DNA of 64,000 nt from Pisolithus tinctorius (taxonomy: Eukaryota; Basidiomycota; Agaricomycetes; Boletales; Pisolithaceae), in assembly GCA_024663395.1 (NCBI GenBank), contig JANFAH010000035.1, positions 496,001 to 560,000 on the forward strand. Direction: 5' to 3'. Position numbers and translations under genes: made by a program. Under the pieces are notes generated by a model. That model had not been told where the DNA came from. It was given only the letters and a program-made list of their open reading frames with translations, and made no database searches. This document shows, one piece after another, positions 1-11,545 of this stretch; within the stretch, counting starts at the first letter, position 1, and each line of letters begins with the position of its first letter.

Positions 1-2806
1 CCTTGTAGTAGCTGCTGTTCAACTGGCCACCCTTTCAACCCTCCTACAGCAACTCTAGCCAGCCTTGGGAATTTTGGCAAGATCATCATTGATAGCAATG
101 CATTGGAAGGAATAAATGGCAATGCAGAAGCATACAGGTGTGGAGTGCTGTGCACTATCACACTGCTGAAATTCTGAATCAACTTGATTCCATCCTCTAC
201 CAATGCCAATACATCCTTGAAGCCTCCTTGTCCCTTCATTGCTGTGTCAAATGGCATCAAACACTGTACATAGGGTACTCACCTGTAGCCATGTTGCAAC
301 CCTACCAAGAGCATCCACCCCCTTTCCAACCATCCCCAGAAGACTTAATACCTCCAGCCAGAACATCATCTTTTCACTTCCAACAATAGCCCTCACCAAC
401 CCTGCAAGTCCCAAGTCAAATGCTGGGTCCAGAATCGACTGGAGTATGAGAGATGGTGTGGAATCTTGTCCTCAATTTTCTTCGACAGATCAAGAACTTC
501 AGCATTGACAAGGTAGGAGCTTTCTAATTTGCAGATGTTGAATTCAAGGTTTTCACAGAGAAGCTGCAATGTGGCAGAGGCCAGGTCTTTTCCATCAGAG
601 GTGTCAACAAAGTAGACACCACTCTGTGAACGATCCATCAGGAAGTCATAGAAAGATGCATGAAGTGGCCACACAGCGGAGACATGGTCCACAATGCCAC
701 CCAGCATGGAGACATGAACTTGAGGATGAGAACAATGTCATAGTGGTCCTGCATGTTTGGGAATTTTTTATGCATCGAATTCAAGACTGCCATAGGAAGA
801 GGTTCAAGGGTCATCACAACTTGCCACATCACAGAGTGATATCATTCCAGGCCTTTCCCAGATTGGGGTATGCCCTCCTTCAGGATCGCAAAGTAAGTTG
901 TGTCCAGGAGCATTCTGCCTTCTTCTGACTCTAGCACCATCAGATCCTTGTAGCATTCTTTCCAAGTTTCTCCAGCTCTACCTGCCCTGATGAACTCACA
1001 AGCTAGACAAGCCCACTCGAACAGACCACTGGATTTTTTGATGACGTTCTGGATTTCTGTTGCTTCAATGGTGGGAAGACTGTCCAGGTCCTTTGAAACA
1101 TATAGCCAGATATCATGTTCCACCAACTCCTGATGAATGTCGTCCAATGAGATTGCCTTCACATGTGGAACATCCCTCATAACATGTGTGATGTCTGCTA
1201 ATGGTCTGGACGTCAAAAGGATCTGGAAATTTGCTGGCAGATGTGTGGCTTCTGATGATTTCAGCAGGCTCAGGATAACCTTCCTCAGTTTCTCTGGCCC
1301 ACTTTCATCCAATGCATCAATTATCACGACCACATTCCCAACTATCTCTCCATTAATCTTCGATAGTGGCTCCAAGATGAATCATTTCCACTGCTGTACC
1401 ACATCGCATGTCATCTTGAGTGCATGGTTATTTGACACCACATTTGACAATGTGCATCGAAATGCCTGATCATGATCTGCCAGATCACACACGATAGTAG
1501 TCAGAATCTTTTCCTCCCATCGCTCAGCCTGCCTGTCACAAGCAAAGCAGAAACAGGTGCCAGGAGCTCCCACATCCTCGATCCATGATGTGATTGTATG
1601 GGCAATGGCAGACTTTCCCCTTCTGACCTGCCCATGGAGCCACAAGATACAAGGGGCATTGATGTCACATGTGGTAATCCAGTCGGTGATGTCCTTCAAA
1701 ATTTCTGTTCTGGTACCATTGAGGCATGTCTTGGTCATATTCAGGCCTGCGCCCACAGCATAAGCCATGCCTTCGAGGTTCAGGTCTTCAAGAATGCAGT
1801 ACATGTTGATCTGGTTGTCCCATATCGCATGATCCTGATATTGTTGCATCAGGTCACCCAGATTCTTGATGTGGCCACAGGCGACAGTCTGCGGGTCAGA
1901 AACAAAGCTGTCCCTGATTCTTACCACTGACAACATATTGCATCAGCACACTGAAGTGGATCAGAGGACCATGAACATAGGACCTACAGATGTTCTTCTT
2001 TTTGCAATATTTTACAATGAACAGTGCTGCAGCACTCATCTCCTGTGAAATCTTCCATAATGTCTCTTTCATGCTATCCACATTCTCAATGGTATCCTTC
2101 TCCATAAGAAATTCATAGAGATCCTTTACAGCATTGAGAAGGTCAAACACTTCGTTGTCCAGGTTTGCTTGGTTGATGAGCAACTAATGAGAACTATATG
2201 AGCGAGGGATTCATGAGAGGGAAGGGGGAAGTACTTGAGAAGCAGCAGTGAGAATCCCTAGTGCAAACTGAACATAAGGGTGGACCTGTGCACTTACATC
2301 AGAGCATGCAGGTGACAGAAGCTCAAAGGCAGTACATTTGATAGAGTAGTAACAAAGGAGTTGAACACTTTGAGAGGCTTGAGAATCACCTTGATACTTT
2401 GAATCACTGTCATCGCAGTATTGGCCTGCCTGATAAGACCAACAGCTGTTTGCAATGCCTGGGGAATGGGCTTCATCTCAACCATCGCCTGTTGTGCAAC
2501 ATTGACTTGGCTGCCAATTCCGGTGTCAGTTGTCTCTGTAGTGGGAGGCTCTGACCGAGTCTGGTTCAACTGATGGAAGAGGTGTCCCATCCTGGAGAAC
2601 AGCTTTCGAGGGGTATCCACTGATGGTCCAGCGATCAAAGGGGGGTCAGCAGAGGGGCGAGATGAACCTTGTGACTGTTCAGGCAGAGGTCAATAAATTC
2701 CATCATGTGCAAGGTATAAAATGCGTACCAAGGGAATGTTAGGTGCGGTTGAACTGGGTCTTTTGGAGCTAAAAAGCCAATGTTTCTTCAACTGCTTGCG
2801 AGCCAT
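1..2806 (-). pseudogene. NLR-A: NACHT-WD40 receptor, decayed, 3' part outside window
   Basis: This is a decayed paralogue of NLR-C. The order from the right is: first exon (start at 2806, MARKQLKKHW), pre-NACHT helical exons, the HPY microexon near 2230-2280, the NACHT exon (283-1936) and the first bases of the WD40-side exon (1-233). The 49-base intron at 234-282 is conserved. The NACHT exon is broken by TGA at 1382 and 842, where NLR-C has CGA, by a 1-base deletion near 702, and by a 16-base deletion near 423. The P-loop reads GQVRRGKS instead of GQAGRGKS. Many other changes are Arg to Cys, Gln, Trp or His, as CpG transitions in CGN codons would give. The WD40 repeats lie beyond the left edge. 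It is very unlikely to encode a working receptor. Confidence 0.88.
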
Positions 2807-3519
2807 TGAGAAATCTGTAGTTTGTGTAAGGTTTGTAGGTTGGATTTGAGGTTGAGGCATGTAAGTCAAGTAGTTTCTGACTGAAGTGTTGCAGTTGAGT
2901 GCTGACACGCTGTGGACACGCTGCAGGTGGCAATGCTGGAGGCCTGGAGCACGAGCCAGATACATTTGCAGTCATATCTTTCATATGGAATAAGAACTTA
3001 AAATTTGACTCCTTCATGCTTCCATTGAAGAGAACATCAATGCCCAGTCTATGAATGCTTTTGCTATGCAGTGTGAGCTGTAGTACCTCGCAGAATCTGA
3101 TCATCCAGCCTTGTAACTCATGGACGAAGGCCCCAGTCATTGATCAAGTTCAGTTCAGCAGTAAAGATTCGAGTGTAGCTCAGGGTTGGCTCGTGCATTT
3201 CACAATACATGAATTCCACATTTCGAGGTCACACTTCCATTCGATGGCAGAGTGTAGCCTGGCTGCTTTGGTGGGTTGCAAAGCAGGGCTAGGTGGAGGC
3301 TGTGGACTGACACCACTCCTCGAAGACAAGGACTTTGTTTCACCATCACTGCAGTAACGCCAGTGGTCAGGACACTTCAATGTCAGTCCAGCTATTCACC
3401 AGGTGACCATGGGGACCAAAGTTAACAGCTTTGATTTCAGGTTTGTCAGACTTCTTGGTTTGTTGTCCGATGATCTTGATTGATCTCGATCTCTTCCACC
3501 AACGATGTCAACAACAAGA
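2807..3519. other. Upstream flank of NLR-A with about 360 extra bases relative to NLR-C
   Basis: The segments 2807-2955 and 3315-3519 match the flank upstream of NLR-C (37750-38110). The stretch from about 2956 to 3314 has no counterpart there, so it was either inserted here or lost near NLR-C. It has only short ORFs and I recognise nothing in it. Near 3519 the sequence jumps from this flank into intersectin-like sequence (the equivalent of 41830), so about 3.7 kb present in the C unit is missing. Confidence 0.6.
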
Positions 3520-4112
3520 TCGAGACGTCAGACACACTGTCATCATCTAGAGAGTAGTAATCATCATTGTCATCATCTTCATTGTCATCAATGCCCATAA
3601 TCTCTGACATATGGTCCAATTTGCATGTCTTCACCAGTCAGCTGTAAGGAGTGCCATAACCATCATTGCTCAACATCTCATGGTCAGGATCAGTGCTGTC
3701 AACATGTTGCTTCTCATCACCATCTGGCTGCAAGTCACACTCTTTGCTAATACCATATCTGCTGCTGAGTTGAACTGCATAACTGCACCAATCATAGTCA
3801 CAACAAGAGTGGTCCACATGTCAAGAACATGGAATTTCGATTGGTATTGAAATTGGTATTTTGGAATTCCAGAAAGAACAGGATAAGGTCGATGGCATGG
3901 AGTACAAAGTACAAAGCAAGGAACATGTGAGAAACAAGAGAGAGAGAAAAAGAAATATTTCAGCCTATATCCATCCCAGCAAATGAGAAAGTAAGAAGAA
4001 CTCAAGGGATTGCTTTGTGCTAACAAAATGCAACTAACCCTCTGCCACCTCCATGTATGCTGCTGGGACAGTGTAGACAACACCATCCCATTCGGCTATG
4101 CAATTTTTAACA
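3520..4112 (-). pseudogene. Intersectin-like fragment: end of an SH3 domain plus acidic linker
   Basis: This matches 41830-42415 of the larger intersectin-like copy. Read on the minus strand it holds the last part of an SH3 domain (GVVYTVPAAYMEV near 4045-4110), a non-coding stretch, and the start of an acidic linker exon with DYYSLDDDSVSDVS near 3530-3600. Both ends are rearrangement junctions: upstream-of-IPMK sequence on the left and 5'-of-IPMK sequence on the right. CpG sites of the homologous copy are mostly TpG or CpA here. It is a relic. Confidence 0.7.
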
Positions 4113-5345
4113 GTCACATGAACTGTCCATGCAACGGGCATTCACCACATCTGTGGTTGGCATCCACTCAGTCCATGCCACACTGTAATGAATAAACCCA
4201 ACTAAGGACAGCAGTATTGTTGTTGTGGTATGAATGGGGTTTGCTGCTATAAATTCTCAGACCACAAATATCAACTGCTGTTGTTCTATGATTTTGGTAA
4301 TGAGTACCATTTGGGCTTCTTGTCGGTTCTTGCTATCTGATTGCATTCTCTTCCACTGACAATGTCAGCAGACGCAGTACAATCGACAACAAGATCATTC
4401 TCACCATGTTCCTAGGGGTGCTGTCATCTGGAAACCACCTCATACACTACTTACCGGAACTGGTGCAGGCACCAGCCAATGGAACAACAACCACAATTGT
4501 CCTTGACAATCTCACATATGGATTCCATGTGATGTCATGACCGACCCCGATGATATCCAATGAAGCCTACCTCCACATTCCCTGTTTGTTCTGCTCATGT
4601 GCCTGTTTGAGGCACTCGACCATTTCTGGGGGGCACTTGCTGAATCTGAAGTACACATCATAGGCTGGGGTGTCCTTCTCATACATGAAGATAACTGGGT
4701 ATGTTCAGCAACAGCTGTGTGGACACCTGAAGATGTCTCTGTATTGAACAACAACCCTACTGCTTCCGATGAATTTGGTTTGGATCGGAAGGAGGAAGAG
4801 TGCCCTTGTATGAAGAAGATGAAGATGAGGATAAGATCAGTGTCGAACTAGACAAACATGGGCCTCTGGACAGCATTGTCACAAAGAGCCCTGTCATCGA
4901 GTGCTTTGAGGAGATCAATGAAGATGAGGCTGAGGAGGATGGCTCTCCCCTGTTCACACTCTCCTCGATAGACTTTGCACATACATGACTCCGCCTGGAT
5001 AGGGACCTGACATGGGCATTCTGTTTGGTATGGCCACACTCATCCAGCTCATTTGCAAGTGACAGGGTGTTGTTCAGGCATTAGATGGTGAAGGTGTAGA
5101 TGTAAAGAAAGCTTGCTGTCGCATGTAAGTGCAATATGCCATTGCCATGGTACAACTACATCCAGCAGATGCAGTGTTGACCTGTACTTTATACTTCATG
5201 GAAGGATACTCTCCAAAGAGTCTTAGCCATTGTACAGCAATGGATGTCCATACTCAGACCATTATGCTGAAACACTAGAAACTCGAACTATATGGCAGGT
5301 CAGTATGGAACTGTCCTTAGTGGCCAGTCCTGGCATGATCATTTA
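4113..5345 (+). pseudogene. IPMK-like pseudogene, copy 1
   Basis: This is collinear with 27990-29480 and 55025-56515. The recognisable part is the C-terminal kinase segment at 4590-5000: a region like the IPK family G-G-S-L-L strand, an acidic insert, and the family's IDFAHT motif at about 4969-4986. The motif is followed by a TAG codon two residues into the conserved PGxGPD stretch. The central PxxxDxKxG catalytic segment is absent. The copy is CpG-depleted compared with the other copies. It derives from an inositol polyphosphate kinase (Arg82/Ipk2-type) gene but cannot make an active kinase. Confidence 0.7.
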
Positions 5346-5458
5346 CCCTATTATGAGCTAGTAAGTGGAACAGAAAAACAATGGCATAAGGACATCACCT
5401 GGGTAAGGCTCAGTACCCAGGGATGTCACAGGATTCAAGGAACTTTTGAGAGTATGCA

Positions 5459-5463
5459 GCAGC
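5459..5463. repeat. Target site duplication, left copy, outer element
   Basis: GCAGC directly precedes the TG of the left LTR and is repeated at 22337-22341 directly after the CA of the right LTR. The paralogous flank of NLR-D (about 49480-49505) carries the uninterrupted site. Confidence 0.93.
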
Positions 5464-5661
5464 TGTAAGGTTGTAGTGGAATTGCCTCAAGCTCACACGC
5501 ACAAAGTGTACCGTATGGTATTCGCACAGTAAGACGTAGAGACAAAAAAGATTCTTTTCTAAAATTTTCGAGGCAATACTTATATACGAGGAGGCATGTG
5601 ATACCTTGGTATCACATGCCCACACTAAGTAGCTACTATGTTCGGGGTATAACCCCTAACA
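5464..5661 (-). repeat. Outer element 3' LTR
   Basis: This 198-base repeat runs from TGTAAGG to CTAACA on the plus strand. On the minus strand it carries a TATATAAG box (5579-5586) and, just upstream of it, a 13-base inverted repeat with a 2-base spacer (5593-5620). It differs from the right LTR at only five bases: three are CpG transitions and two are the spacer, which reads TT here and AA in the other LTR. Confidence 0.95.
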
Positions 5662-5672
5662 CCCTCCCCTGC
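5662..5672 (-). other. Polypurine tract of the outer element
   Basis: Read on the minus strand, GCAGGGGAGGG abuts the start of the 3' LTR (TGTTAGGGG). This is the expected place for plus-strand DNA priming. Confidence 0.75.
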
Positions 5673-5875
5673 AGAGCCGACCCAGGCTCAGAAAGTAAAA
5701 AGAAAAACAAAGAGACAAGAGAGAAAAAGAAAAAGAAAAGAAAAAGACAGTTGCGCAAAGGTTAGGCTTCGCAAACTAATACTTTGAGGGTTAGGCCTCA
5801 AAGTCCAAATGCAGAGAAGGGGTGTTGAACCCAATCCTTTAATTGGAGAGTTGAGTCTCCAGAGGGAACATTCCC

Positions 5876-8427
5876 TCACATTTGCGACCTATCCTTGTCC
5901 TCAAATAGGTCATCAGTCATTTCGCCCTCCTCGGGCTCAGAGTCTTTAGTAGGGGGATTTCCCCTAACAGTGGATGCTCCCCCATGAGGACAGTGGGGGA
6001 GGTCATAGATGAACGCTGCAGAGGCGAACGCGGAGACGATCTGCTGATCGTCAGCCCGTAAGGGTGTGTGGCCCGGAGGGACCTGGTTGATGGTGCAACC
6101 AATGGCTTGAGCCTGACGCTCGTACCACTCCCTCGATCCGACATCGCTTGGGGGGCAAGGTTCGGTGAGAGCCTTCCTCAGGGGCTTGATTTTTGCCATA
6201 ACCTGAGGGTTATTCTCCCCTCCATTGGCAATGATGCCATTGACATACTCTCGACCAGCTTGTCAAGCCCATTGTAGCATGTCGTCAGTGTCATACGCGC
6301 TGACCCTGTTAGCAGCGAGATACGCTGCGATCGAGGCCCTGTCAGCTGAGGTGGTGAACTCACCGTCCCAGGGATGTGATGCGCCTTTGACTGGGCTGAC
6401 TTCCGCCCAGTCGAGGAGGGACCGATATCGTCCCCTTACCGCGAGTAGACAAGCCAATTCATGCATCCAGACATTTCAAGCCCTATGGCTCCGAGGAACT
6501 GGCACCAGGCGCTCGTAAAGGAGGAACCCTCGGACGTTGCACAGAGACAGAGGGTCGGCCTCTGCATCAGAGTCATCTGGCCTGCTAGAAGTCCCCAGTA
6601 CCCCTGGGAGCATGGCCACGAGTGTGGACTCGCCGTCTTCACCCCAGCGAGGGCGCCTCTGCTCTTTGTCGATGAACTCCCTCCAAGCTTCGACGGAACT
6701 GTCGAGGGGAGGGGCATTCGATGGTAGCTCGGGAATGCCCCTAGACTTCCCACCAGAGGGCTTGGCCCCTTTTGCCTTGCGAGGAGGTTGTGTCCTCATG
6801 GAGGACTGAGCTTGGGAGCTCGGCTCGGGCCTTTGTTCAGAGACCTGTTGAGTCTCATGCAGTTGAACCGCTACGTGGTCGATAAGAGCAGGAGTAGGGG
6901 TTGAACCTACATCGGATGCTGGAGTCGAGCCCGAAGGAGCGTCTGCTATCCGCTCCTGCAGCACTGGAGCACCTCCAGAGGGGCCAGACATAGGTGGGGG
7001 TATCCCCACAGCGGGTGCTTGTTCCTCTTCCCCTTGAGGTCGAACCGCCTTCCCCTTTTCTTTGAGGGCCTCTCTCCTCTCGTGAGATTTCCTGGAAGAC
7101 CATGCAGGAGGCTTCCACTCGCTCAATGCGAGGTTGATGACCTCATTTGACCCCAACTTGCATCTTTTCCACAAGTTGAGGTAAGTTATAAGGTCCTGCA
7201 CCTTTCAGACGCAGGGAGCCTTATCCTCTGGCTCCTGTAACGCTTTCGCATAGAGCTGGCAGATATCATCTGTGGTGTTGAAGAGGGCGATGGGCCCCAG
7301 GATGCCTCCTTCAAACCATACGGTTTCTTGCCCACTGGGACCAGTGGGACGACGCGCAGCCTGAGGTTGCGCTTCACACTGTCGATCTTTTTGCCCTCAT
7401 AGGTGTAGAGATTGTTGTTGATCCTCATGAAGAGGATCTTATTCTTACCATCTGAGCCTTTGCCCAGACTAAGCACGCGATGGGGCCATTCCATCCCATC
7501 GAACTCAGGGAACATTGTTCCCTGTGCAGGAACAGAGGGTGCTCCCTCATCCAGAGTCATCTGGACATCACTAGGGACGTCTGGAAAGCCGACAGCATGG
7601 TCGGTCATCATCACATCCTCCGTAGGAGGATGGTGAGGCCATCCGTGCTGCGACAAGGGTTGCTCCCTTGAAACATGAGAACCAGTAGGCTTCGCCTGCA
7701 CCCTCCCCCCTGAAACAAACGTTGCAGCGGGGAGGGCCGTCTGGGATGTCGAGGGACCAGCTCCAGGCTGGTCGAGAACACGGTGGTCAGGGCCACCAAG
7801 GGACACAACTCGTGTGCATTCGAAATCCCGTGCCTCCTGCTCGACCGACATGGGAGCTGGAAATGTATGACGAAGCTCGTTGATTTTGTCTTGTAAGTGA
7901 CGAATCTCGTCGTCATGGTCGTTGAGGTCATCCTCAAGGTATGCAATGCAACGACGCATGTCGTCATATGGAGAATGGCGGACGATGCGTGCAGCTTTGT
8001 CCGTGAGGTTGAATATTGCAGGAGTGAGACCTGCTTCAGAGAGGGCCATGCCCTGGGAGACGTGCAATGCGTAAGCATTGCACGTTGTGCAAGCGGAATC
8101 GTGATGCCGGATGAATGGCAGTTGTGGGTGGCACACCCAGAAAGGTCCTCGAGGGCGTTTGTCACGATGATCATCGCGCTCTGGAGACGAGGCGCGTGAC
8201 GACGCGACGGATGGGGAGCGAGCACGCTTCTGGCCACTGCTGACCGTACATGTGCTGTGCTGAGCAGCAGGGGACGGCGAGCAAGGAGCCTCACTATCAG
8301 GTCGTGCGCCTCGATGTGCAGAGAGCTCACCATGATCACACGTGGCTGACTCCCTGCGAGAATGGCGTGGGGACGGCTGGGGGGAGCACGAGCTCCGGGT
8401 ACTGTGACGATTATCGCAGGAAGACAT
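5876..8427 (-). pseudogene. Extra long ORF between integrase and 3' LTR of the outer element
   Basis: I do not recognise this protein family. The likely start is MSSCDNRHS at 8427. The frame runs to about 7305, where a 1-base shift moves it into a second frame ending at 5876. That second frame is interrupted only by TGA at 7205, 6476 and 6263, each at a position where CGA fits. Without those lesions it would be about 850 codons. Visible features are a Ser/Arg/Pro-rich N-terminus, a CxxC pair (SACTTCNAY), a short coiled-coil-like stretch (DLNDHDDEIRHLQDKI), a Pro/Ser-rich middle and an acidic C-terminus. No signal peptide or membrane segment is evident, so an envelope protein is not supported. 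Confidence 0.65.
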
Positions 8428-8755
8428 TCTGGATAGTTGGTTGTGTTGGAAAGAGGTGGTGCTACGAAGTGGTACGAGTGAGGAAGAAGCAAGAGTAAAA
8501 AAGGAGGGCACGAGGTGTAATTAAAAAACTTAAGTAATACTCGACATAGAAAAAACACGTGAACAAGGAGTGATCAGCGGGTGGCTACGTTATACTATCT
8601 ACCTTTGACAGAATGCGGTGTTCGGTTATTTTTAGGCTTTTGATCTTTATCTTTGTTATTTTTATTTCTATTTGACTTTGTTTTTTCTCTGAGTCCATTT
8701 GGTTCCGTTAGTAGTACATGACTACTCGTAGTCACTATGTGGCTACTACGCATTC
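8428..8755. other. Spacer between outer pol and the extra ORF
   Basis: This 328-base AT-rich stretch has no gene I can support. It contains repeated GTAGT/ACTAC words near 8708-8750. It could hold a promoter or splice acceptor for the extra ORF, but I see no clear box. Confidence 0.45.
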
Positions 8756-10657
8756 TCACGTATCCTGTGCCTTGCGAGGCAACTGGCGTATATTCCGCAT
8801 GCCTTGAAGTTCGAGGTACCTGTCTAGGGCCTCAAGCTTCTTGCAGTGGGACGTCGGTTCCCATGTGGAGTCTCCCAGATTCCACTTAACAAGGAATTCT
8901 ACCTTGTTTCCAGACCACCGGTGGGCGAGTACTTCGTCCACTATCCATTCGTCGTCGTCAGTCGTACTGACATCGTAGAAGGCATGTGCATCACGTCGTG
9001 GAAATAGTAAGTCGTCGTTTGGCTCATACTTGTGCAGAAGCCCAATGTGAAATGTTGGGTGTATGCGTCTCGCTCTTAGCTGCTCTGGCAGCTCGAGCGT
9101 ATATGTATCACTCGCGCTTTCACAGCGTAGAACCTTCATCGGCCCGATGAATCTTGGCACGAGCTTACGAGCTCGTCCTTTGGGCATGGTCAGGTTCTTC
9201 GTGGAGAGATACACCAGGTCTCCAACTCGAAGGTGAGTTCCTTTTGCTTGTTTCTTGTTGGCGTGGTACATCTGCACCACCCTACTCTCGATTATGGCGT
9301 CATGCGCCATTTCTAAATTTTCCAGTGCTTGTCGGACGAATGTCCTTACTCCTGGGGACGATGTAGTCATCCCTTTCTTGATGCGTTGCATCATTATGGG
9401 CATATGTCCGTAGTTCAGTTCAAATGGGGCGAACCCCGTAGAACTGTTGATGCTCGAGTTTATTGCAAACTCGACCATTGGCAGCTTTGACACCCAATCC
9501 CTCTGGTCCAGACGGACCATCGACCGTAGCATCTGCACTACATTGCATATGGCTCGTTCGGACGTGCCATCCATCTGTGGGTGGAATGCAGTTGACATTA
9601 GGAGCTTCGCTCCTAACATTCTGTGCATCTCACACCAGAACGTCGACGTAAATTTTGTGTCTCTGTCCGAGACGATTGTCTCTGGTAGCCCGTGTAAGCA
9701 GGCTATTTCTTTTATGAATATCCATGCGAGTTCCGAAGCTCGCACCGTCGTCTTCACCGGTATCAGGTGTATCATGGACGTCAGATGGCATAGGACTACC
9801 CACAGGTAGTCGTACCCTTCGCTCGGTGGGAATGGTCCCACAAAGTCCATTGCTATCGACCCCCACGGTCGTCTCGGCACAGGTAGGCTGTGCAGTAGTC
9901 CTGGAGGCCGCTGATTGTCGGCCTTCGTTGCCTGACAGATGGGGCAGGTTCTGCAAAACCTGTCCACTTCTCGACCGAGCTTTGGCCACCAGTACCACCT
10001 GCGGATATAGTCCGCCGTTCTCTGGGATCCAAAATGTCCCAGCGTCCTGTGCGCCTGGTCTATGACCCGTGCAATAATGTCGTCGTTTTTGTACTTTGTG
10101 TGAGGAAGACACAACACTTCCTCTCCACCATGATTTTTCGTGTAAAGCAGACCGTCTCTTTCCTCAAACTGAGGGTGATGTGACGGTTGCGCTAGTATTT
10201 TCACGAGCGTAGGCTCGTTCTTGTATCCCTTACAGATGGTGTCCAGGAATTCTGGCGCCTCTCCATAGGTTATTGGTGAGGTTTGTGAGGCCTCAGCGGA
10301 TTTGAATATAGATGGATCCTCTTCCGCAATTGCGAGAGGAGCATCCTCATCGTTCCTTTCTGCAGCCGAGGCCATCTCCTGAGCCTCCAGGATGCGGTTT
10401 TCCCATTTTTCCTTTAGCCGGTTACTCTTACAAAGAGTCCCTTCCTGTTCTTCCATCGCTGATAGTCTCAGCTCTTGCCATCTGTCCTGAGGGAGATCAT
10501 CTCCCTCTGGGTCCAGGTGTATGTCGGCATTTGCCCACTCGACGTTCTCGTCAGAGACGTTGTCTCCTCCTTCCTCCTTGTAGTAACAGGATAGGCAATC
10601 TTCCACTCGGTTTTCTGAGCCCTTGGCGTATACTATGTTCGCGTCAAAGTGCGACAT
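8756..10657 (-). CDS. Outer element integrase with chromodomain (3' part of gag-pol)
   Basis: This open stretch of 633 codons follows the RNase H segment in the same frame. It has an HHCC zinc-binding module (H-R-T-L-G-H ... CRTCPIC), then an integrase core with the DDE acidic residues in AMDFVGPF, VSDRDTKF and GTSERA. The usual HPQTDG motif reads HPQMDG, an ACG to ATG change at a CpG. The C-terminal 60 or so residues form a chromodomain (DDDEWIVDEVLAHR ... VEFLVKWNLGDSTWEP), which marks the element as a chromovirus and in this family helps direct insertion to particular chromatin. The segment is part of one polyprotein and has no start codon of its own. Confidence 0.9.
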   Translation of the reverse strand: MSHFDANIVYAKGSENRVEDCLSCYYKEEGGDNVSDENVEWANADIHLDPEGDDLPQDRWQELRLSAMEEQEGTLCKSNRLKEKWENRILEAQEMASAAERNDEDAPLAIAEEDPSIFKSAEASQTSPITYGEAPEFLDTICKGYKNEPTLVKILAQPSHHPQFEERDGLLYTKNHGGEEVLCLPHTKYKNDDIIARVIDQAHRTLGHFGSQRTADYIRRWYWWPKLGREVDRFCRTCPICQATKADNQRPPGLLHSLPVPRRPWGSIAMDFVGPFPPSEGYDYLWVVLCHLTSMIHLIPVKTTVRASELAWIFIKEIACLHGLPETIVSDRDTKFTSTFWCEMHRMLGAKLLMSTAFHPQMDGTSERAICNVVQMLRSMVRLDQRDWVSKLPMVEFAINSSINSSTGFAPFELNYGHMPIMMQRIKKGMTTSSPGVRTFVRQALENLEMAHDAIIESRVVQMYHANKKQAKGTHLRVGDLVYLSTKNLTMPKGRARKLVPRFIGPMKVLRCESASDTYTLELPEQLRARRIHPTFHIGLLHKYEPNDDLLFPRRDAHAFYDVSTTDDDEWIVDEVLAHRWSGNKVEFLVKWNLGDSTWEPTSHCKKLEALDRYLELQGMRNIRQLPRKAQDT

Positions 10658-11545
10658 ATAATCTATCCACCGGACCTGTCAGCTCGACAGTTTTCGTTGG
10701 GTTTTGAGGTACCCCAGGGCCTCATGATCTGTCACTATTGTGAACTTAAACCCAAGGAGTTTATCCTCCCATTTTAGTAAAGCTTCAATTATTGTGAGGG
10801 TCTCTCACTCAAAGGTCCTATAGTTTTGTTGGGCATCGCTCAGTTTTTTCGACATGAAACCTGCTGGTCAGCAGGTCTTCCATTCGGGTCCTTGCCTGTA
10901 CAGTGCACCCACTCCATAGAGTGATGCGTCGCAGACGAGCCATATTGGCTCTTCCTTCCTTGGATCTATCGGCCACAGTACTGGGTATTTGCAAGCCAGG
11001 TCCTTAATCATCTGGAAGCATCGGTCGTGGATTTCCCTCCACAGGAACGGATGTCCATTCCTTTGTATTCCAGTTAGTGGCGTCGTGTACACCGAAATAT
11101 CTGGCATAAACTGTGCCAGGTATTCTATGAGGCCAACGAACCGTTGAACCTCGTTGAGCGACTTAGGTACTCTCCAGTTCCTAATTCGAGACATCTTGTC
11201 TCTATCTGCATGCACGCCCTTGGCGTTGATTATGTGCCCAAGACAGTCGAGTTTCTCGGTGTATAAGTCGCACTTCTCTCTTTCGAGGAAGAAGTCAGCC
11301 TGACATAGTGTTTCAAACACTATCTGGAGGTGCTGCTCGTGCTCCTCCAGTGTATCGCTGTAGACGAATATATCGTCGAGATAGACATATACAAAACGTC
11401 CTATGTGATCTCTAAAGATCACGGTCATAAGGCGTTGAAACGTCGCAGGGGTGTTACAATCCCCCTGCTGCATGACTTGGCTTATAAAAGTGCTGTAAAT
11501 CGTTGAGAAGGCTGTCTTCCAGACGTCTTCAGGCTCGACGCGTAC
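10658..11545 (-). pseudogene. Outer element RT (C-terminal half) and RNase H
   Basis: The frame resumes at the left edge of the inner insertion with VEPEDVWKTAF, the strand that normally follows the DLSNAYEQ motif now stranded at 17400. The polymerase active site is YLDD (FVYVYLDDIFVY). RNase H acidic residues are visible in VCDASLYG, in the E of TIIEAL and in VTDHEAL. In-frame TGA codons occur at 10868, 10805 and 10679, all where Arg is expected. The usual ADALSR end of RNase H reads EDCLSC, again fitting CGC to TGC. Confidence 0.9.
11541..11545. repeat. Target site duplication, left copy, inner element
   Basis: CGTAC stands immediately left of the left inner LTR. TGTAC (17396-17400) stands immediately right of the right one. 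The single mismatch is a C/T at a CpG. The duplicated bases lie inside the outer RT coding sequence. Confidence 0.88.

Noticed and set aside
5593..5620. LTR palindrome as a transcription terminator
   Set aside because: It lies upstream of the TATA box in U3, has no U-rich tail, and intrinsic terminators of this kind are bacterial.
5876..8427. Retroviral-type envelope gene in the outer element
   Set aside because: The position fits, but I see no signal peptide, transmembrane segment or cleavage site. The protein is low-complexity and basic, then acidic.
7186..8558. Two overlapping minus-strand ORFs at 7186-8511 and 7611-8558
   Set aside because: The second is a frame shadow. The CxxC and coiled-coil features, and continuation beyond a single frameshift, are in the first.
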